Positions 1 to 6,309 of a stretch of 19,087 bases of DNA are shown piece by piece. The notes beneath the pieces were generated by a model. That model was given only the letters and a program-made list of their open reading frames with translations. It was not told the origin of the DNA and searched no databases. The stretch covers positions 1-19,087 of the forward strand of contig JAXDJJ010000074.1 of the NCBI GenBank assembly GCA_034665745.1, read 5' to 3'. Within the stretch, counting starts at the first letter, position 1. Each line of letters begins with the position of its first letter. A program made the translations under genes and the position numbers. This stretch comes from JAXDJJ01 sp034665745 (GTDB taxonomy: Bacteria; Actinomycetota; CADDZG01; WHSQ01).

Positions 1-121
1 CTTGCCGAAGATGATGCACAAGATCGCCGAGCGGATGAAGACCTACGAGCGAGATCTCGGCGAAGACCCGGAATCCGATTACAACGACGGCGATGGGGGA
101 GCTGCCGTCATCGCGTTGTGA
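1..121 (+). CDS. C-terminal fragment of an unidentified protein
   Basis: An open frame enters from the left edge (reading from base 2) and ends at TGA 119-121, giving a visible tail of 39 residues. The tail starts with a basic helix-like part (KMMHKIAERMKTYERDLGED) and ends with an acidic, glycine-rich stretch and a hydrophobic end (AAVIAL). I do not recognise the family from this fragment. Its stop overlaps the GTG start of thiE (GTGA, 118-121), so the two genes are probably co-transcribed and translationally coupled. The coupling and the absence of any stop in this frame support a real coding end. The function cannot be inferred. Confidence 0.6.
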   Translation, partial: LPKMMHKIAERMKTYERDLGEDPESDYNDGDGGAAVIAL

Positions 122-732
122 GCCTCGAACGCAGCTCGTTGTATCTCGTCGCGCCGGCCGAGCTCAAGGCCGGCCGCCTGTCAGAGATCGTGCCCTTGCT
201 CGTGGCGGCCGGGGTCGATGTGGTTCAGCTGCGGGAGAAAGACATGAGCGACGCGGATATCAAGCGCGTGGCCCCGCCGGTCGCGCTGGCCTGCAAGGAA
301 GCAGGTGTTCCCTTCATCCTCAATGATCGTCCGGACCTCGCGAGGGATGTCGCAGCCGATGGTGTCCACGTCGGCCAGGATGACGAGCCGGTGCCCGCAG
401 CCCGTCGCACCGCGGGCGGGATCGTCGGAATGTCTACCCATTCCCGTGACCAGATCGTCGCGTCGGAGCCCCTTCGCCCCGACTACATCGCAGTCGGTCC
501 GGTGTACGAGACGCCGACGAAGCCGGGTCGCCCCAGCGTCGGTCTCGAACTCCTGTCTTTCGCGGCTCAACATGCGTCTGTCCCGTGGTTCGCGATAGGC
601 GGGATCGACATCGACAACATCGGCGATGTCGTGCGGGCTGGCGCAACACGTGTTGTGGTCGTGCGCGCCATCACGGAAGCTGCCGATCCCATCGCAGCGA
701 CAGCAGCCTTGAAGGCTGCACTGCCCGGCTAG
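118..732 (+). CDS. thiE: Thiamine phosphate synthase
   Basis: ThiE joins HMP-pyrophosphate and thiazole phosphate to give thiamine phosphate in the cytoplasm. The 204-residue product has the usual ThiE length and the family landmarks in order: QLREKD near residue 40, ILNDRPDLA followed by ADGVHVGQDD (nucleotide-pyrophosphate and Mg binding), GMSTHS, and then AVGPVYETPTKPG, which is the diagnostic GP-(x)-T-x-TKPG motif. The AIGGI phosphate-binding turn lies near the C terminus. The GTG start at 118 overlaps the upstream TGA by four bases. A longer start is unlikely because homologues begin only a few residues before the first beta strand. The antiporter gene starts 11 bp downstream, so this may be an operon of unrelated functions. 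No TPP riboswitch lies in the visible upstream sequence. Confidence 0.93.
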   Translation: MSLERSSLYLVAPAELKAGRLSEIVPLLVAAGVDVVQLREKDMSDADIKRVAPPVALACKEAGVPFILNDRPDLARDVAADGVHVGQDDEPVPAARRTAGGIVGMSTHSRDQIVASEPLRPDYIAVGPVYETPTKPGRPSVGLELLSFAAQHASVPWFAIGGIDIDNIGDVVRAGATRVVVVRAITEAADPIAATAALKAALPG

Positions 733-743
733 GCTCCCGCCCG

Positions 744-1790
744 ATGAAGCTCAAGCCGCAGTTGAACTGGCTACTGGTCCTCGTCCCCGTAGCGATCGTT
801 CTCGAGCTGGCGCACGCCGCGGGGGCCGCGATCTTCATCGTGTCCGCGTTGGCGATCTTGCCGCTGGCCGGACTGATCGGCCACGCGACCGAGGATCTCG
901 CAGCTCGCTCCGGTCCTCAGGTCGGCGGGCTGCTCAATGCAACGTTCGGCAACGTCACCGAGATGATCATCGCCTTCTTCCTGATCATGAACGGCGAGCT
1001 CGAAGTGGTGAAAGCTTCGATCACGGGCTCGATCATCGGCAACGTTCTCATCGTTCTCGGTTTGTCCTTCTTGGTTGGTGGGTGGAATCGACAGCAACAA
1101 GAGTTCAGTCGGGCGTCCGCGGGGCTGCACTCGGCTTCGCTTCTGATCGCAGTAGTGGCACTGATGATGCCGGCGTTGTTCCACCTCTCACCGGAAGCGA
1201 CGAACTTCAGGGAGGAAGCCGTCTCGGTTGGGGTCGCGGGCATCCTCATCACCCTGTACCTGTTGAGTCTGTTCTTCTCGTTCAAGACCCATCGCAGTCT
1301 CTTCCGGACAACGTTCGAACACGGCGAACCGAAGTGGACGAAGGGCCGCGCGCTCGGGATGCTCGCCGGGGCCACTGTGTTCGTCGCATTGATGAGCGAG
1401 TTCCTTGTCGGAGCCCTCGAGGAGACGGTCAAAGACCTCGGCCTCTCAAAACTGTTCGTTGGGTTGATCATCGTGCCCATAGTGGGCAACGCAGCGGAGC
1501 ACTCTTCCGCGGTCCTGCTCGCCATGAAGGACAAGATGGATGTCTCGATCGAGATCGCCATCGGATCGTCCACCCAGATCGCCCTTTTCGTAGCTCCCGT
1601 GCTCGTGTTCGTGTCCCTGGCGATGGGCCACCCGATGGACTTCATCTTTTCGGGTATCGAGATCGCGGCGGTGGGTTTCTCGACCGCCATCCTCGGGTTC
1701 ATCGCTCTCGACGGGCGGTCGACCTGGTTCGAAGGTGCTCAACTTGTCGCCGCGTACCTCATCATGGCCGTCTCGTTCTTCTTCCTGTAG
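744..1790 (+). CDS. Calcium/proton antiporter, CaCA (CAX) family
   Basis: This 348-residue integral membrane protein should exchange Ca2+ (or another divalent cation) for protons. Both inverted CaCA signature repeats are present: GNVTE at about residues 69-73 and GNAAE at about 248-252. Each is followed by a hydrophobic helix with small residues (ITGSIIGNVLIVLGL and IAIGSSTQIALFVAP). About eleven hydrophobic segments are visible, with an acidic-poor central loop (HRSLFRTTFEHGEPKW) dividing the two halves. ATG 744 was chosen because the frame further upstream is an arginine-rich translation of thiE and homologues start directly before the first membrane segment. No clear Shine-Dalgarno precedes it. 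A TAGGCT hexamer at 730-735 could be a -10 box for a nearly leaderless transcript, but the spacing (8 nt) is loose. Ion specificity is inferred only from the family. Confidence 0.9.
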   Translation: MKLKPQLNWLLVLVPVAIVLELAHAAGAAIFIVSALAILPLAGLIGHATEDLAARSGPQVGGLLNATFGNVTEMIIAFFLIMNGELEVVKASITGSIIGNVLIVLGLSFLVGGWNRQQQEFSRASAGLHSASLLIAVVALMMPALFHLSPEATNFREEAVSVGVAGILITLYLLSLFFSFKTHRSLFRTTFEHGEPKWTKGRALGMLAGATVFVALMSEFLVGALEETVKDLGLSKLFVGLIIVPIVGNAAEHSSAVLLAMKDKMDVSIEIAIGSSTQIALFVAPVLVFVSLAMGHPMDFIFSGIEIAAVGFSTAILGFIALDGRSTWFEGAQLVAAYLIMAVSFFFL

Positions 1791-1794
1791 GAGG
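1789..1794 (+). promoter_or_regulatory. Perfect Shine-Dalgarno AGGAGG that fixes the amidohydrolase start
   Basis: AGGAGG overlaps the last two bases of the antiporter stop codon (TAG 1788-1790) and sits five bases before GTG 1800. It decides the GTG start and indicates that the amidohydrolase is translated from an operon transcript shared with the antiporter. Confidence 0.8.
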
Positions 1795-1799
1795 TTCCA

Positions 1800-2645
1800 G
1801 TGCCCAGAGCTATCGACTTCCACGTGCACGCATCCATCGCGGAATGGTTAGAGGGATCTATCGGCCCGATGATGGAGACGACCGCGAAGTACTTCCGCAG
1901 CGAGGTGCGCGTGCGCACGGTGGAACAGATGGCGCAGGAGTACAAGGATTGGGACCTCCTCGGTGTGCTTCTGGCGTGGGACGCCGAGACCGCCACGGGG
2001 ATGCCGCCGCTGACCAACGACAGGGTCGCCGAGATCGCAACGGCCTACCCGGAGCAATTCATCGGGTTCGCCAGCGTCGACCCGCACAAGCCCGATCATG
2101 TCGATGAGCTGGAGCGCGCGGTGACCGAGCTCGGTCTCCGTGGGCTAAAGATCCACCCACAGGTGCAGGCGTTCTATCCGAACGACCCACAGTTCGATCC
2201 GTTGTGGGACAAGTGCGAGGAGCACTCGTTGCCGATCGTCGTGCACGTTGGCCAGACCGGTTTGGGGGCCGGGGTCCCGGGTGGATCGGGCATCGCCTAC
2301 GACTACGGCCGACCGATGCTCATGGACATGGTTGCCGCGCACCATCCCGGACTCACCGTGGTTATGGCGCACTTCGGTTACCCGTGGCACCTCGAGGTTC
2401 TGGCGTCTGCGATGCACAAGACGAACGTATGGGTCGATCTTTCAGGGTGGCGACCCAAGTACATCCCCGAAGAGGTCAAGCGGGATTGCCGTGGTCGCTT
2501 GTCGGACCGTTTCGTGTGGGGGAGCGATTACCCGATGCTCGACCCCGGACAGATCCTCAGCGAGTTCGACGAAATGGGCCTTGGCGACAAAGAAGACGAC
2601 ATCCTGAAGAACAACGCCGCGAGGTTGCTAGGGATCGAGCTCTAG
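1800..2645 (+). CDS. Amidohydrolase-2 family metal-dependent hydrolase or decarboxylase
   Basis: The 281-residue protein has the TIM-barrel amidohydrolase pattern of PF04909: HVH at residues 8-10, GLKIHP with H119, VVHVG with H149, VMAHFG with H191, and WGSDYP with the terminal Asp243. This set of His and Asp residues would hold the catalytic metal. The family includes ACMSD-like and gamma-resorcylate-type decarboxylases as well as true hydrolases, so the substrate cannot be assigned. The GTG start at 1800 follows AGGAGG in the stop of the antiporter gene. The protein is soluble, without a signal peptide. Its stop shares a CTAG tetranucleotide with the stop of the convergent SHOCT gene, a tail-to-tail overlap of four bases. 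Confidence 0.88.
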   Translation: MPRAIDFHVHASIAEWLEGSIGPMMETTAKYFRSEVRVRTVEQMAQEYKDWDLLGVLLAWDAETATGMPPLTNDRVAEIATAYPEQFIGFASVDPHKPDHVDELERAVTELGLRGLKIHPQVQAFYPNDPQFDPLWDKCEEHSLPIVVHVGQTGLGAGVPGGSGIAYDYGRPMLMDMVAAHHPGLTVVMAHFGYPWHLEVLASAMHKTNVWVDLSGWRPKYIPEEVKRDCRGRLSDRFVWGSDYPMLDPGQILSEFDEMGLGDKEDDILKNNAARLLGIEL

Positions 2646-2902
2646 GTTCCACCTCGCAGCACCGCTCGTCGTTCGAGGAACTCCTCTTGGGTGATCTCCC
2701 CGCGGGCGTAGCGCTCTTCGAGGATCTGTACGCCCGGGGTCGACCGAGGCGCGCTATCGCCGGATCTGCGTAAGAGACGCACGACCAACATGACGATGAA
2801 CAGAAAGAAGATCAGTTTCAGAACGATGAAGAACAAGATGAAGACGGCTTCCATGGGACCGACCGCGTTGAAGTTCCAACGGAGGAAGTCTGAGTTCATC
2901 AC
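2642..2902 (-). CDS. Small membrane protein with C-terminal SHOCT domain
   Basis: This 86-residue protein has one or two hydrophobic segments (about residues 17-46, VFILFFIVLKLIFFLFIVML) followed by LRR and a C-terminal SHOCT motif (ILEERYARGEITQEEF). SHOCT is a short domain of unclear biochemical role found at protein ends, often with membrane proteins. Translation starts at GTG 2902, coupled to the PspC gene upstream because GTG overlaps its TGA (GTGA). ATG 2899 is an alternative start. The SHOCT end closely resembles that of the upstream protein, so the two tails probably duplicated from one another. The function is unknown. Confidence 0.85.
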   Translation of the reverse strand: MMNSDFLRWNFNAVGPMEAVFILFFIVLKLIFFLFIVMLVVRLLRRSGDSAPRSTPGVQILEERYARGEITQEEFLERRAVLRGGT

Positions 2903-3207
2903 CCGCCGAGATCTGTTCGCATGCGAGCCAACTCTTCGCTGCTGATCTCACCACGGGCGTAGCGCTCCTCGGCGATCCGGATCGCGCTGTTGCCGGTCGA
3001 TCTGGACGCTCCCGCAAGGGTGTCGCCTTCGGGAAGCACGATCCACAAGATGATGTACGCGAGGAAGCCGAATCCGCCCACGATCACGGCCAACAGCCAG
3101 AGGATGCGCATCGTGTTGACGTCGATATCGAAATGGGCTGCAAGCCCCGCACAGACCCCGGCGATCTTCCGGTCGGTGGTCGAGCGAACCAGCTGTCCTG
3201 TTGCCAT
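2899..3207 (-). CDS. PspC-domain membrane protein fused to a SHOCT tail
   Basis: The 102-residue protein has an N-terminal PspC domain: RSTTDRKIAGVCAGLAAHFD, then a hydrophobic helix (about residues 33-59) ending in WIVLPE. After a short linker comes a SHOCT motif (RIAEERYARGEISSEEL). PspC proteins act in or regulate the envelope stress (phage shock) response, and many actinobacterial ones are of unknown partner. The gene is first in a two-gene minus-strand operon with the SHOCT protein (4-bp overlap). No Shine-Dalgarno precedes ATG 3207. Instead a TATCAT box lies 6 nt upstream, suggesting a leaderless transcript. It is divergent from the SufT-like gene with 50 bp between starts. Confidence 0.9.
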   Translation of the reverse strand: MATGQLVRSTTDRKIAGVCAGLAAHFDIDVNTMRILWLLAVIVGGFGFLAYIILWIVLPEGDTLAGASRSTGNSAIRIAEERYARGEISSEELARMRTDLGG

Positions 3208-3213
3208 GCCCCG

Positions 3214-3219
3214 ATGATA
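3214..3219 (-). promoter_or_regulatory. Putative -10 box (TATCAT) of the pspC-SHOCT operon
   Basis: Read on the minus strand, TATCAT is followed by six bases and then ATG 3207-3205. With initiation about 7 nt after the -10 the transcript would begin at or next to the start codon (leaderless). No convincing -35 is visible at the 17-bp position. Confidence 0.55.
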
Positions 3220-3245
3220 AGGAATCTCGATCGAGCCGGTGGCGT

Positions 3246-3251
3246 TAGCCT
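3246..3251 (+). promoter_or_regulatory. Putative -10 box (TAGCCT) of the sufT-like gene
   Basis: TAGCCT is followed by six bases (CTATGT) and ATG 3258. No Shine-Dalgarno is present, so a leaderless transcript is the simplest reading. The identical hexamer at the identical distance precedes the LigD-type gene. Confidence 0.5.
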
Positions 3252-3257
3252 CTATGT

Positions 3258-3572
3258 ATGGCTACTCAAGAAGAGATCAAAGAAGAGGTCATCGCGGCCC
3301 TCAAGACCGTTAACGACCCCGAGCTGGGGATCGATATCTGGAACCTGGGCCTCGTCTACGAGGTCGATGTCACCGACACCAACGACGTCAAGGTCGAGTT
3401 CACCCTGACCACGATGGGCTGCCCGATCGGTCCCATGATCGATGAGGAGATCAAAGCTGGCACCCAGTACATCGAAGGTATCGGCAACGTCACCACGGAG
3501 ATGGTGATGTATCCGCCGTGGACCCCCGAGAAGATGAGCCCGCTGGCCAAGTCCGCTCTGGGGCTCGTCTAG
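3258..3572 (+). CDS. sufT: MIP18/DUF59-family Fe-S cluster assembly factor (SufT-like)
   Basis: The 104-residue protein matches the MIP18 (DUF59) family: an N-terminal helix, then NDPELGIDIWNLGLVYEVDV with the DPE motif at about 20-22, a beta strand (VKVEFTLTTMGCPIGP) with the conserved cysteine at 55, and a WTPEKMS segment near the end. Members help assemble or transfer Fe-S clusters in the cytosol. Actinobacterial copies often lie next to suf genes, but no suf gene is visible here. The related PaaD of phenylacetate degradation is longer and has extra C-terminal cysteines, which are missing. The gene is monocistronic or heads a unit with the CAP gene 39 bp downstream. Confidence 0.85.
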   Translation: MATQEEIKEEVIAALKTVNDPELGIDIWNLGLVYEVDVTDTNDVKVEFTLTTMGCPIGPMIDEEIKAGTQYIEGIGNVTTEMVMYPPWTPEKMSPLAKSALGLV

Positions 3573-3611
3573 GCCGATTCGCTGTTCCTCATGAGGGGTA
3601 ATCCATGAGGG

Positions 3612-4568
3612 ATGCAAGCGCTGAGAAGGTTCATCGGCACCCTGTTGGTCGCTTCGCTTGGCGCGCTCATCCCGATCGCCGACAGTGTGGCGGAACCAGT
3701 ATCAGCGCGGCGCGCTGTCGCTCGCTGGCGTACCGGCCCGGACACATTTGTAGTCGATGTCTTGTCATCTGATGGTTCCCGCGGAACGTCAACGATCGCC
3801 GGTGTTGGCGTTACGCACTGCGTGCGCGGCACGTGCATCGCGGCGCTGCGCATCCGACGAGTACCCGATCGCAAGGTTCAGATAGACCCTTCCCTCGAGC
3901 AAGCACGAGCGACCTTGCGGCTCTTCGGGACGAGGGTCATCGCTCGTTGGCGAGCCGACGATGAGGCCGACGCGGATGCCCGCGGTGCCGGCAGTTCGTC
4001 GAGCATCCGTCGCTCGGCGATGGCCCGAGGCGGATTGCTCGGTCGCAGCCTTGGTGGCGATGGGCTTGTGTCCGCCCGCCTGATGGAGATGGCCTGGCAT
4101 CCCCAGCAAGGTCGTAAGGGAGGCGATGCCCCCGCCGACCCCAGTGTTCGCATGGCCGGTGGCTGCTACACGGCACATTCCTCCGAGCTGTCTCTCATCA
4201 GATCGATGAACGGCGCGAGACGGGCCCGTGGCATGCCAAGGCTCAGGTCAGACGCGCAACTAGCGAAGGTCGCACGTAAGCACACGCGCGAGATGATCGA
4301 TAATGGTCAGCCCTTCCACACTGCGCCGCCAACTCTTAGCCGGCGCGTGACGAGATGGCTGAGTCTCGGTGAGAACGTGGGCCGCGGCCAAACTGCCGTC
4401 ACCTTGCATCGAGCGTTCATGGGCTCACCAACCCACCGCGCGAACATCCTGAATCCCCGGTTCCGTTATGTAGGGGTCGGCACGGTCCAGCACGACGGTC
4501 GGTTATGGGTCACCGTCAACTTCGAACGCAGAAGAGATCCGGGCACAACCCTGCCGCCCTCCTGCTGA
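3612..4568 (+). CDS. Secreted CAP (SCP/PR-1) domain protein
   Basis: The 318-residue protein begins with a signal peptide (basic QALRRF, hydrophobic core, likely cleavage after SVA27), so it should be exported. Residues 28-190 form an arginine-rich region that I cannot assign. It contains two Cys (CVRGTC). From about residue 192 a CAP domain follows: SMNGARRARGMPRL, then FHT with His236, GENVG with Glu254, and THRANILNPRFRYVGVG with His275. These are the usual metal-binding His/Glu positions of the CAP cavity. Bacterial CAP proteins are secreted or wall-associated, and their biochemical role is mostly unknown. GAGGG lies directly before ATG 3612. The gene seems to use more AGA/AGG/CGA codons than its neighbours, perhaps a sign of weaker selection or of transfer. 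Confidence 0.85.
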   Translation: MQALRRFIGTLLVASLGALIPIADSVAEPVSARRAVARWRTGPDTFVVDVLSSDGSRGTSTIAGVGVTHCVRGTCIAALRIRRVPDRKVQIDPSLEQARATLRLFGTRVIARWRADDEADADARGAGSSSSIRRSAMARGGLLGRSLGGDGLVSARLMEMAWHPQQGRKGGDAPADPSVRMAGGCYTAHSSELSLIRSMNGARRARGMPRLRSDAQLAKVARKHTREMIDNGQPFHTAPPTLSRRVTRWLSLGENVGRGQTAVTLHRAFMGSPTHRANILNPRFRYVGVGTVQHDGRLWVTVNFERRRDPGTTLPPSC

Positions 4569-4569
4569 C

Positions 4570-4575
4570 TATCGT
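4570..4575 (+). promoter_or_regulatory. Putative -10 box (TATCGT) of the threonine-synthase-like gene
   Basis: TATCGT is followed by six bases (TACGGC) and ATG 4582. It lies directly after the CAP stop codon (TGA 4566-4568). No Shine-Dalgarno is present, consistent with a leaderless transcript. Confidence 0.5.
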
Positions 4576-4581
4576 TACGGC

Positions 4582-5724
4582 ATGACCGAGCTCATATGTG
4601 CCCGATGCGGTGCCGCGTATGACGCGGATCACCTTCAGAACCGATGCCGATGCAGCGGCACTCTCCTAGCTCGCTACGACACCTCAGCCGCTCTCGCGGA
4701 AGTTCTGGCGCGGCCCCCGGGGCTCTGGCGCTTCCGTGAGCTCCTCCCGGTTTCGGGCGACCCTGTTTCGCTGGGGGAACCGGAGACTCCTTTGTTGTTC
4801 GCATCCCGCTTGTCGGAGCGGTTCGGTGTCGAGGTCTTTATCAAGGACGACTCCCCATTGCCCGGCGGGACGTTCAAGGCGCGGGGAGCGGCAGTTGGTT
4901 TGTCACGTGCGGTCGAGCTAGGGGTGAAGCAGATCGTCATGCCGAGCGCGGGAAACGCCGGCGGAGCCTGGGCCCTGTACGCGGCCCGTGCTGGTATCGA
5001 CATCACCGTCACGATGGCGCGCACTGCACCGGTTGCCAACCAGAAGGAAGTGTCTTTGGCGGGCGGCAACCTCGAGCTCGTCGACGGGACGATCGCCGAC
5101 GCAGGAGCCCGCGCGAAAGAGATCGCTACCGAGACGGGAGCGTTCTTGGCATCGACATTCAACGAGCCTTATCGCGTCGAGGGCAAGAAGACCGCGTGGC
5201 TGGAGACGTTCCTCCAACTCGGCGATGGCACATCGATGCGCTTCCCGAAGACGATCGTGTTGCCGGTCGGCGGGGGAGTGGCTGCCGTTGCAGCCGTGAA
5301 GGCCGCGCAAGAAGTAGTTGCTCTCGGATGGGTGTCAGATCCTTCAGACACTCCACGGTTGGTTGGGGTGCAACCGGAAGACTGCGCTCCGATCGTCCGG
5401 GCTTTCGAGCGCGGCGAGACCCAGGTCGAGCCGTGGCCGGGGGAGCCCTCGACTATCGCGGCAGGACTCCGGGTCCCGGCTCCTTCCGAAGGAGACTTGG
5501 TGCTAGATCGGGTGCGCTCATCGGGAGGAACGATGGTCGCGATCCCCGAGGCCGACATCGTTGCCGCGGTGTCGGACCTGGCCGCCACGGAGGGCCTGTT
5601 CGCTTGTCCCGAGGGGGCCGCTACGGTCCCCGCGGCCGCCCGGCTCGCTGCCGCAGGGGACCTCGAGGGCCCGGTCGTGCTCTACAACACGGGCGCCGGT
5701 ACTAAATATCTAGACCTTCTTTAG
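4582..5724 (+). CDS. thrC: Threonine synthase-like PLP-dependent enzyme
   Basis: This 380-residue fold-type II PLP enzyme has an N-terminal zinc-ribbon-like CARC...CRC set (Cys6, 9, 22, 24), which is typical of the archaeal/actinobacterial threonine synthase branch. The PLP lysine is K99 in GGTFKARGA. The substrate/phosphate loop is SAGNAGGA (122-129), a glycine-rich VGGGVA loop binds the PLP phosphate, and the C terminus has YNTGAGTKYLD. Threonine synthase turns O-phosphohomoserine into threonine. The lysine motif reads FKARGA rather than the FKDRG common in threonine synthases, and is closer to threonine/serine dehydratases, so the exact reaction is uncertain. The gene appears monocistronic with its own promoter, and no homoserine kinase or dehydrogenase gene is nearby. 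Confidence 0.78.
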   Translation: MTELICARCGAAYDADHLQNRCRCSGTLLARYDTSAALAEVLARPPGLWRFRELLPVSGDPVSLGEPETPLLFASRLSERFGVEVFIKDDSPLPGGTFKARGAAVGLSRAVELGVKQIVMPSAGNAGGAWALYAARAGIDITVTMARTAPVANQKEVSLAGGNLELVDGTIADAGARAKEIATETGAFLASTFNEPYRVEGKKTAWLETFLQLGDGTSMRFPKTIVLPVGGGVAAVAAVKAAQEVVALGWVSDPSDTPRLVGVQPEDCAPIVRAFERGETQVEPWPGEPSTIAAGLRVPAPSEGDLVLDRVRSSGGTMVAIPEADIVAAVSDLAATEGLFACPEGAATVPAAARLAAAGDLEGPVVLYNTGAGTKYLDLL

Positions 5725-5729
5725 AACAC

Positions 5730-5758
5730 TTGACGCCGGGCATCCACCTCTCTACTAT
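5730..5758 (+). promoter_or_regulatory. Promoter with -35 TTGACG and -10 TACTAT, LexA-overlapped
   Basis: TTGACG (5730-5735) and TACTAT (5753-5758) are separated by exactly 17 bp, the best sigma-70-type promoter in the window. Initiation is expected near 5765. The LexA box begins on the last base of the -10 and covers the start point, so a bound repressor would block the polymerase. Downstream lie a 195-nt leader and the DUF6504 gene. Confidence 0.75.
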
Positions 5759-5773
5759 CGAACATACGTTCGA
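5758..5773 (+). promoter_or_regulatory. LexA binding site (actinobacterial SOS box)
   Basis: TCGAACATACGTTCGA is a perfect palindrome of the mycobacterial/actinobacterial SOS consensus TCGAAC-N4-GTTCGA. By eye, no second site with intact GAAC-N4-GTTC was found in the window. The position over the -10/+1 region is the classic repressor arrangement, and the downstream genes (DUF6504, dnaE2) belong to a known SOS mutagenesis group. Confidence 0.88.
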
Positions 5774-5774
5774 C

Positions 5775-5842
5775 TCTGGTGGTCGGCCCTCTCCCCGGCC
5801 CTAAGAGCAGAAGGCTTCCCCGGGCCCGAAGCTCCCACCAGA
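5775..5842 (+). ncRNA. Candidate structured 5' leader RNA of the SOS transcript
   Basis: The segment begins about 10 nt after the predicted start point. An outer 8-bp perfect stem pairs TCTGGTGG (5775-5782) with CCACCAGA (5835-5842). Inside, GCTTC (5814-5818) pairs with GAAGC (5828-5832), and GGCC (5785-5788) can pair with GGCC (5797-5800), giving a three-way-junction-like fold. No convincing reading frame occupies it. I recognise no known riboswitch or RNA family. The structure could equally be chance pairing in GC-rich DNA. Confidence 0.35.
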
Positions 5843-5843
5843 A

Positions 5844-5878
5844 GAGGACGCCGGGGCCCGAAGGGCCCGCCTCGGTCT
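5844..5878 (+). terminator. Candidate hairpin in the SOS leader, terminator- or attenuator-like
   Basis: GAGG (5844-5847) pairs with CCTC (5870-5873), and inside it GGGCCC (5854-5859) pairs with GGGCCC (5863-5868) around a GAA loop. The hairpin is followed by GGTCTT but no real T-tract. It lies between the SOS promoter and DUF6504 and repeats the GGGCCCGAAG motif of the upstream structure, so attenuation is conceivable but unproven. Confidence 0.3.
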
Positions 5879-5960
5879 TAACGGATCGGAGGGCGGGTCA
5901 TTCGGGCCTCTAGCTATCTATGGGTTCAGCACCAACACGGAGAGGCGGTTCAGGAGATCG

Positions 5961-6257
5961 GTGTCGAAGCGGTACGACGAGGCCATCGAGGTCACGCCGG
6001 CCCCAGATGCCCATCTGCCACTCTCCTTCCTTTGGCGCGGCCGCCGTTACGACGTCGACCAGCACCTGTCGTCGTGGCGCGAAGGCGGCGGCATGAAAGA
6101 CCGCGATTGCCATCGGGTGCTGGCGCGGCCGTCCGGGGTGTTCGCTACCGGCGAGCTGGACCCCGATGGCTTCATGGCAGCTACCCCCGGAGCGGTCTAC
6201 GACCTCGCGTTCGATCGCATCAAGAAAGACTGGCGTCTGGCTCGGATCTGGGACTAA
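5961..6257 (+). CDS. DUF6504 family protein, mutasome-associated
   Basis: The 98-residue protein shows the DUF6504 pattern: RYDEAIEV at the start, FLWRGRRYDV near 22-32, a W-containing helix, and a C-terminal YDLAFDR...WRLARIWD. DUF6504 proteins are small, of unknown biochemical role, and in many Actinobacteria are encoded beside the ImuB/DinB-type polymerase and dnaE2. Here the gene is the first one after the LexA-controlled promoter, 195 nt from the predicted transcript start. GTG 5961 was chosen because AGGAG (5952-5956) precedes it and the following residues match the family start. A role in SOS mutagenesis is inferred from context only. Confidence 0.75.
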   Translation: MSKRYDEAIEVTPAPDAHLPLSFLWRGRRYDVDQHLSSWREGGGMKDRDCHRVLARPSGVFATGELDPDGFMAATPGAVYDLAFDRIKKDWRLARIWD

Positions 6258-6272
6258 CCGGAGTCCCACACC

Positions 6273-6309
6273 CATGTCCCCAGCGGCATGACATGTCCCC
6301 CGCGGCATG
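6273..6309. repeat. Two tandem 18-bp repeats (19-bp period)
   Basis: The unit CATGTCCCC(A/C)GCGGCATG occurs at 6273-6290 and 6292-6309, separated by one base and differing at one position. Each unit is framed by CATG. The region lies between the convergent DUF6504 and thioesterase genes and contains no coding frame I would defend. Confidence 0.8.

Noticed and set aside
585..743. Longer N terminus for the Ca2+/H+ antiporter
   Set aside because: The extra 53 residues are an out-of-frame, Arg/His-rich reading of thiE. ATG 744 begins just before the first membrane segment.
3587..3596. Ten-base palindrome CCTCATGAGG before the CAP gene, with ATGAGGG repeated nearby
   Set aside because: Too short and without context for an operator or terminator call; probably chance plus the ribosome site.
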